DNA from: Bhargavaea cecembensis DSE10
GTDB lineage: Bacteria; Bacillota; Bacilli; Bacillales_A; Planococcaceae
Length of the DNA: 64,000 bases
Assembly: GCF_000348905.1 (NCBI RefSeq)
Contig: NZ_AOFT01000015.1
Location: 1-64,000 of the forward strand
Direction of reading: 5' to 3'
Shown one piece after another: positions 60,154 to 64,000 of the stretch. The notes below the pieces were generated by a model. The model made no database searches. It was not told the origin of the DNA and saw only the letters and a list, made by a program, of their open reading frames with translations. The position numbers and the translations under genes are program-made. Within the stretch, counting starts at the first letter, position 1, and every line of letters starts with the position of its first letter.

Positions 60154-61158
60154 ATGCTCCAATACATCGGAAAGCGGCTGCTGCAGCTGATCCCGGTGCT
60201 TCTCGGCATGACATTCATCGTCTTCATGATCATCCGGGCAATTCCGGGCAATCCGGCGCAGGTCATCCTCGGCCAGCAGGCATCGCCTGAAGCGGTCGCC
60301 TCGCTTGAAGCCAAGCTCGGCCTTGACCAGCCGTGGTATACCCAGTATTTTGAATTTCTCGCCGGCATCCTGACGGGGGATCTGGGCGAGTCGCTAAGGA
60401 CCCGGTCGCCTGTTGCGCAGGAGATCTGGCCGTACTTGGCGGCGACCATCGAGCTTGCGGTGTTCGCCATGATCATCGCGGTCATCGTCGGGGTCAATGC
60501 GGGCATCATCTCCGCCTGGTTCCAGAACTCGTGGTTCGATTACGCAGCGATGGTGATTGCCCTGATCGGGGTATCGATGCCGATCTTCTGGCTTGGCCTC
60601 ATGGAACAGTGGATTTTCGGCATCGAGCTGAACATGCTGCCGACGACAGGACGCGAGGAAGTGCGGAATCCCGTCACCGCGATCACCGGGCTGTATGTGA
60701 TCGATACGATCATCCAGGGGCGCTTTGACCAGCTGGGCGAAGTGATCAGGCACCTGATTCTGCCGGGAATCGCACTTGCGACCATCCCGATGGCGATCAT
60801 CGCGCGGATGACACGCTCAAGCATGCTTGAAGTCATGCGCTCGGACTTTGTCCGGACGGCACGCTCGAAGGGGCAGCGGATGTCGCTCGTCGTGTACAAG
60901 CATGCACTCAAGAACGCCATCATCCCGGTGCTGACGGTCATCGGCCTGCAGATGGGGATCCTGCTCGGCGGGGCGATCCTGACCGAGACGATCTTCGGAT
61001 GGCCGGGGATCGGCCGCTATATCTATGACGCGATCGGCTTCAGGGACTACCCGGTGATCCAGTCCGGCATCCTCGTCGTCGCGTTCATCTTTGTCATGAT
61101 CAACCTGCTCGTCGACATCCTCTACAGTGTCGTCGACCCGCGCATCAAGTATGACTGA
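60154..61158 (+). CDS. Peptide ABC transporter permease (DppB/OppB-like)
   Basis: 334 residues from ATG 60154 (GGGAG 8 bp before it). Six helices; family N-terminus YIGKRLLQLIPVLLGMTFIVF and GNPAQVILGQQASPEAV. The EAA loop that docks the ATPase is MLEVMRSDFVRTARSKG (about 226-242), followed by the usual ILLGGAILTETIFGWPGIGR. Confidence 0.94.
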   Translation: MLQYIGKRLLQLIPVLLGMTFIVFMIIRAIPGNPAQVILGQQASPEAVASLEAKLGLDQPWYTQYFEFLAGILTGDLGESLRTRSPVAQEIWPYLAATIELAVFAMIIAVIVGVNAGIISAWFQNSWFDYAAMVIALIGVSMPIFWLGLMEQWIFGIELNMLPTTGREEVRNPVTAITGLYVIDTIIQGRFDQLGEVIRHLILPGIALATIPMAIIARMTRSSMLEVMRSDFVRTARSKGQRMSLVVYKHALKNAIIPVLTVIGLQMGILLGGAILTETIFGWPGIGRYIYDAIGFRDYPVIQSGILVVAFIFVMINLLVDILYSVVDPRIKYD

Positions 61159-61175
61159 GGAAAGGGGGATGCGCC

Positions 61176-62066
61176 ATGTCTGAAGCAATCACACAGCCGG
61201 TTCCCGAGTCGCCGGAAGAGAAAACGGCCGGCCCCTGGAGGGAAGCCTGGAACGGTTTCAGGAAAAGCAAGGCCGCCCTCTTCGGCGCGGCGATCGTCCT
61301 GATGTTTGTTTTGCTCGCCTTTGCAGGGCCGCTGATCGCGCCCGAAGGCATCAATGAGCAGGACATGTCCAAACGCCTGATGGCGCCAAGTGCCGAGCAT
61401 TGGTTCGGCACCGACGACTTCGGCCGTGACATCCTGTCCCGCGTCATTCACGGGGCGAGGATTTCGCTCTGGGTCGGATTCTTCTCGGTCATCGGATCCG
61501 TGATTGTCGGCAGCCTGCTCGGAATCATAGCGGGCTATTACGGGCGGTGGGTCGATACGATCATTTCCCGCCTGTTCGACATCATGCTTGCGTTCCCGTC
61601 GATCCTGCTTGCGATTGCAATCGTTTCCGTTCTCGGACCGTCGCTCCAGAACGCGCTCATTGCAATCGCCGTCATCAACATCCCGAACTTCGGGCGGCTC
61701 ATCCGCTCCAGGGTGCTGAGCATCAAGCAGGATGAATACATCACGGCGGCGAAGGGGATCGGCATGAAGGATTCCAGGATCCTGTTTTCGCACATTCTGC
61801 CGAATTCGATGGCACCGGTTATCGTGCAGGGGACCCTTGCGGTGGCAACGGCCATCCTCGAGGCGGCGGCGCTCGGGTTCCTCGGCCTCGGTGCCCAGGC
61901 ACCCGCGCCGGAGTGGGGCAAAATGCTGTCGGATGCCCGCAACTACCTCCGCGACGCCCCGTGGACGATGATCTTTCCGGGACTCGCCATCATGCTGACC
62001 GTCCTCGGATTCAACCTGATGGGGGACGGCCTCCGGGACGCACTGGACCCGAAAATGAAAAGCTGA
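61176..62066 (+). CDS. Peptide ABC transporter permease (DppC/OppC-like)
   Basis: 296 residues; ATG after AAAGGGGGATG. OppC_N segment (WNGFRKSKAALFGAAIVLMF), LGTDDFGRD-like FGTDDFGRDILSRVIHGAR, EAA loop VLSIKQDEYITAAKGIG and C-terminal PEWGKMLSDARNYL. Last gene of the D-F-A-B-C operon. A perfect hairpin (GCGCCCGCTG / CAGCGGGCGC, 62077-62105) follows but has no T-run; array E begins 25 bp later. Confidence 0.94.
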   Translation: MSEAITQPVPESPEEKTAGPWREAWNGFRKSKAALFGAAIVLMFVLLAFAGPLIAPEGINEQDMSKRLMAPSAEHWFGTDDFGRDILSRVIHGARISLWVGFFSVIGSVIVGSLLGIIAGYYGRWVDTIISRLFDIMLAFPSILLAIAIVSVLGPSLQNALIAIAVINIPNFGRLIRSRVLSIKQDEYITAAKGIGMKDSRILFSHILPNSMAPVIVQGTLAVATAILEAAALGFLGLGAQAPAPEWGKMLSDARNYLRDAPWTMIFPGLAIMLTVLGFNLMGDGLRDALDPKMKS

Positions 62067-62130
62067 ATCAGTGTTGCGCCCGCTGTTAATGATCAGCGGG
62101 CGCAGCTCATTACTGCACAATCCGGTTTGA

Positions 62131-62250
62131 TGAAAATCATACTATGGCAACTGAAATCGTAGTTAAATTCGCAGTTTCGGATTATCGCGGCTGAAATCGG
62201 AGCATGACGTCTAAAATCGTACTATGGGTTAGGGAATCGGAGTACGGACC
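62131..62250. repeat. Phased intergenic array E (6 units, 20-bp period)
   Basis: Units start at 62131, 62151, 62171, 62191, 62211 and 62231. The ATC of a (T)GAAATCRKA core recurs at the same offset in all but the third, where TC is kept; units 1 and 5 share ATACTATGG/GTACTATGG. The rest varies. It lies between the convergent dppC-like gene and ygaE, just before the ygaE terminator. Confidence 0.85.
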
Positions 62251-62268
62251 GAATCGGATCAAGACTGA

Positions 62269-62302
62269 AAAAGCCCGGAGCATCGGATGCTCCGGGCCTT
62301 TT
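62269..62302. terminator. Bidirectional terminator after ygaE
   Basis: GCCCGGAGCATC pairs perfectly with GATGCTCCGGGC; AAAAA on the left (T-run on the minus strand) and TTTT on the right. Confidence 0.85.
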
Positions 62303-62307
62303 CGTTA

Positions 62308-63396
62308 TCAGATGATGTCTTCCTGCAGCTTTTCGTCCATCTCGTCTCCGTGGCGTTTCACGTACCGGACAATCATCCGGTCGAGGTCTTCCAGCTGCTC
62401 TTCATATTGAAGAAGTGACGAAAGCAGGTGCAGGAGGTGATAAGCGGAAAAGTCCTGTTCTTCTTCCTGCTTGGCGATGTTGATCTCCTTGACGAAGATG
62501 TCCATCACTTCATGCCGGTCCATCCTGCCATCGAGGCCGGAGTGGTTCATCCGGTCGTCCTTCAGCTTGCCCGCAAACTTCAGGAGGATCTGCTCGTGGT
62601 AGGTGAGCAGCTCATCCAGCAGTTCCTGGATCATCATCCGGAAATGCGGCGGCATATCAATCAGTTCATTCTCGTAAAGATGGAGCTGCTTCAGGATATC
62701 AAATCCGTCCCGTGATGCGGCGAGCATTTGCCGGTAGATGACGAGCTTCCGGGCTTTTTGGAAGGTGAACTTCTTCGTGTAGCCGCGTTCTTCTTTGAAA
62801 AGAGAAAAATACGTGTCGATTTTGCTGTACCGGTCACTGATCTTGCCCATCGCCTTTTTTGTTGCGGAATGCTCGGAGGCCTGTCGACCTGTCAGCCGCG
62901 TCCAGCGGATGATTTCATCCTGCACGTCATAAAGGGACTGGAACAGGCGCGGCTCGTATTTCGGCGGCAGGAAAAACATATTCACCAGGAAAGCCGAGAA
63001 GATCCCGGTCAGCATCGTCGCAAACCGGAGAACAGCATACAGGATAAAGTTATCATCCGGCAGTTCCATGATCCCGATCATCATGACGAGTGCAAGGGTC
63101 ACTGCATCACCAAGCTTAAGCTTCAGCATGATTGCGATGATCGTAACGGCCGCGAATCCGACGCCAATCAGGTGGTCGCCGAAGATGAGGGCGAAGATGA
63201 TCGCGATAAATGCCCCGATCACATTTCCCTGGACCTGTTGGACGATCGTTTTGAAGGAGCGGTAGATCGATGGCTGGATCGCGAAGATCGCCGCGATTCC
63301 CGCGAAGAGCGGTGTCGGAAGCCCGAACGTCTGTGCAAGGAACAGGGCGAGGACGATCGCAACGCCGGTTTTTAAAATACGTGCACCGAGTTTCAT
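62308..63396 (-). CDS. ygaE: Aromatic acid exporter-like membrane protein YgaE (DUF939/FUSC-type)
   Basis: 362 residues; ATG after GAAAGGAC. The N-terminal half has five or six helices with the ArAE pattern (LFAGIAAIFAIQPSIYRSF, GNVIGAFIAIIFALIFGD); the C-terminal half is a long cytoplasmic helical domain (about 150-362). In B. subtilis ygaE lies beside gsaB as here. Substrate unproven. Confidence 0.9.
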   Translation of the reverse strand: MKLGARILKTGVAIVLALFLAQTFGLPTPLFAGIAAIFAIQPSIYRSFKTIVQQVQGNVIGAFIAIIFALIFGDHLIGVGFAAVTIIAIMLKLKLGDAVTLALVMMIGIMELPDDNFILYAVLRFATMLTGIFSAFLVNMFFLPPKYEPRLFQSLYDVQDEIIRWTRLTGRQASEHSATKKAMGKISDRYSKIDTYFSLFKEERGYTKKFTFQKARKLVIYRQMLAASRDGFDILKQLHLYENELIDMPPHFRMMIQELLDELLTYHEQILLKFAGKLKDDRMNHSGLDGRMDRHEVMDIFVKEINIAKQEEEQDFSAYHLLHLLSSLLQYEEQLEDLDRMIVRYVKRHGDEMDEKLQEDII

Positions 63397-63483
63397 TCAG
63401 TGATTGTCCTTTCCGCGCTGTTTATTTGTTCCCATACTTTACCCCAACGGCGGAGAGGAAATCAATCGTTCCCCGGAGTCCGG

Positions 63484-64000
63484 TTATCCGCGAGCCATTT
63501 CTGCGAAGGATTCGTCAGCCGCCTTGATCGTTTCGCGGATGTCTTCTTCAGTATGGGCGGTTGTGAGGAACCAAGCCTCGTACTTGGAAGGGGCGAGATT
63601 GATGCCCCGTTTCAGCATAAGGCGGAAGAATTTCGCGAACTGCTCACCGTCGCTGTCTTCTGCCTGCTTGTAGTTTTTGACGGTTTCATCCGTGAAGAAT
63701 ACGGTGAGCGCTCCCTTGAGGCGGTTGACTGTGATGGTGATACCGTGCTTTTGGGCGGATTCCAGCAGCCCTTCTTCGAGGATTGCGCCGAGGCGGTCAA
63801 GTTCTTCGTAGACACCAGGTTCCTTCAGCACCTCGAGGCAGGCGATCCCGGACAGCATCGATGCCGGATTGCCGGCCATTGTGCCTGCCTGGTAGGCAGG
63901 GCCGAGCGGGGCGACATGGTCCATGATTTCTTTGCGGCCGCCGTAAGCGCCGATCGGCAGTCCGCCGCCTATGATCTTGCCCATCGCAGTCAGGTCCGGT
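63484..64000 (-). CDS. gsaB: Glutamate-1-semialdehyde 2,1-aminomutase, C-terminal part (cut by the window end)
   Basis: The window shows the last 172 or so codons. They begin [21 protein letters not shown], which holds the Schiff-base Lys of class III aminotransferases in the GKIIGGG loop, followed by [17 protein letters not shown] and a C-terminal AYEAWF-like [15 protein letters not shown] typical of GSA aminomutase. It makes 5-aminolevulinate for haem synthesis. The symbol gsaB rather than hemL follows from the ygaD/ygaE neighbourhood. Confidence 0.93.
   Translation of the reverse strand, partial: PDLTAMGKIIGGGLPIGAYGGRKEIMDHVAPLGPAYQAGTMAGNPASMLSGIACLEVLKEPGVYEELDRLGAILEEGLLESAQKHGITITVNRLKGALTVFFTDETVKNYKQAEDSDGEQFAKFFRLMLKRGINLAPSKYEAWFLTTAHTEEDIRETIKAADESFAEMARG

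Noticed and set aside
58531-60162. 543-codon minus-strand frame opposite the peptide-binding protein gene
   Set aside because: Arg/Val/Asp-rich sequence with no motifs and no RBS, opposite a certain lipoprotein gene.

Overview
The window is G+C-rich, low-phage chromosomal DNA from an endospore-forming (or recently spore-forming) member of the Bacillales, most likely Planococcaceae/Caryophanaceae (a Bhargavaea-like genome is my inference). The reasons are strong GGAGG-type ribosome-binding sites, frequent TTG and GTG starts, a gamma-type SASP gene behind a sigma-G-like promoter, PdaA, a T-box and a TPP riboswitch, stressosome proteins, and a gene order that follows the Bacillus subtilis yfj-yfk-yfh-yga region (yfkE, yfkH, yfkK, yflG, pdaA, yfhF, recX, yfhH, yfhJ, yfhP, mutY, sspE, ntdP, ygaD, ygaE, gsaB). 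No rRNA, tRNA, transposase, prophage or CRISPR array was seen.

Layout. 0.2-10.3 kb: a large KatE-type catalase lacking the usual distal Asn; a TetR regulator divergent from a BCCT carrier plus CocE/S15 hydrolase pair; a LysR-AEC permease-LysR block; an AHSA1 protein. 10.3-15.4 kb: RraA-like protein, FMN reductase, a LOV-STAS photoreceptor, and a glycerate kinase/anion symporter operon. 15.7-20.2 kb: HAD phosphatase, two non-coding repeat elements, then a serine operon (class V aminotransferase and SerA) under a T-box whose specifier and discriminator-pairing base both fit tRNA-Ser. 20.4-29.3 kb: glycine-zipper protein, RsbR paralogue, YpfJ-like metallopeptidase, POT peptide symporter, an M48 protease fused to ankyrin repeats, an ATP-grasp ligase, a CAX antiporter and an FbpA-like small protein. 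29.3-34.2 kb: amidase, DEAD-box helicase and SGNH hydrolase, with 21-bp-period arrays on both sides, and a TPP-riboswitch-controlled thiT. 34.2-45.5 kb: MetAP, PepF, GNAT, MreBH, M29 aminopeptidase, an AGCS symporter, a YtxH-like stress protein, YfkH and small proteins. 45.6-54.4 kb: an orphan short transcription unit, OsmC, MFS, PdaA and the yfhF-ntdP block. 54.5-64 kb: YgaD exporter, a complete five-gene peptide ABC operon (ATPases, lipoprotein, permeases) lying between ygaD and ygaE/gsaB, then YgaE and the C-terminal part of GsaB.

Common themes. Peptide use is prominent (POT symporter, Dpp/Opp operon, PepF, M29 aminopeptidase, MetAP, S15-type hydrolase, amidase). Stress control is another: two STAS stressosome-type proteins and three good sigma-B-like promoters (katE, the ypfJ-like gene, the ytxH-like gene).

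The most unusual signal is a set of five short intergenic arrays (about 12.6, 30.8, 33.1, 53.3 and 62.1 kb) whose degenerate units repeat with an exact 21-bp (four arrays) or 20-bp (one array) period. Each has a conserved 10-13 bp core and a freely varying remainder, and each sits just beyond the 3' end of a gene, usually right after an intrinsic terminator. Unit sequences differ between arrays, but the helical phasing is kept.
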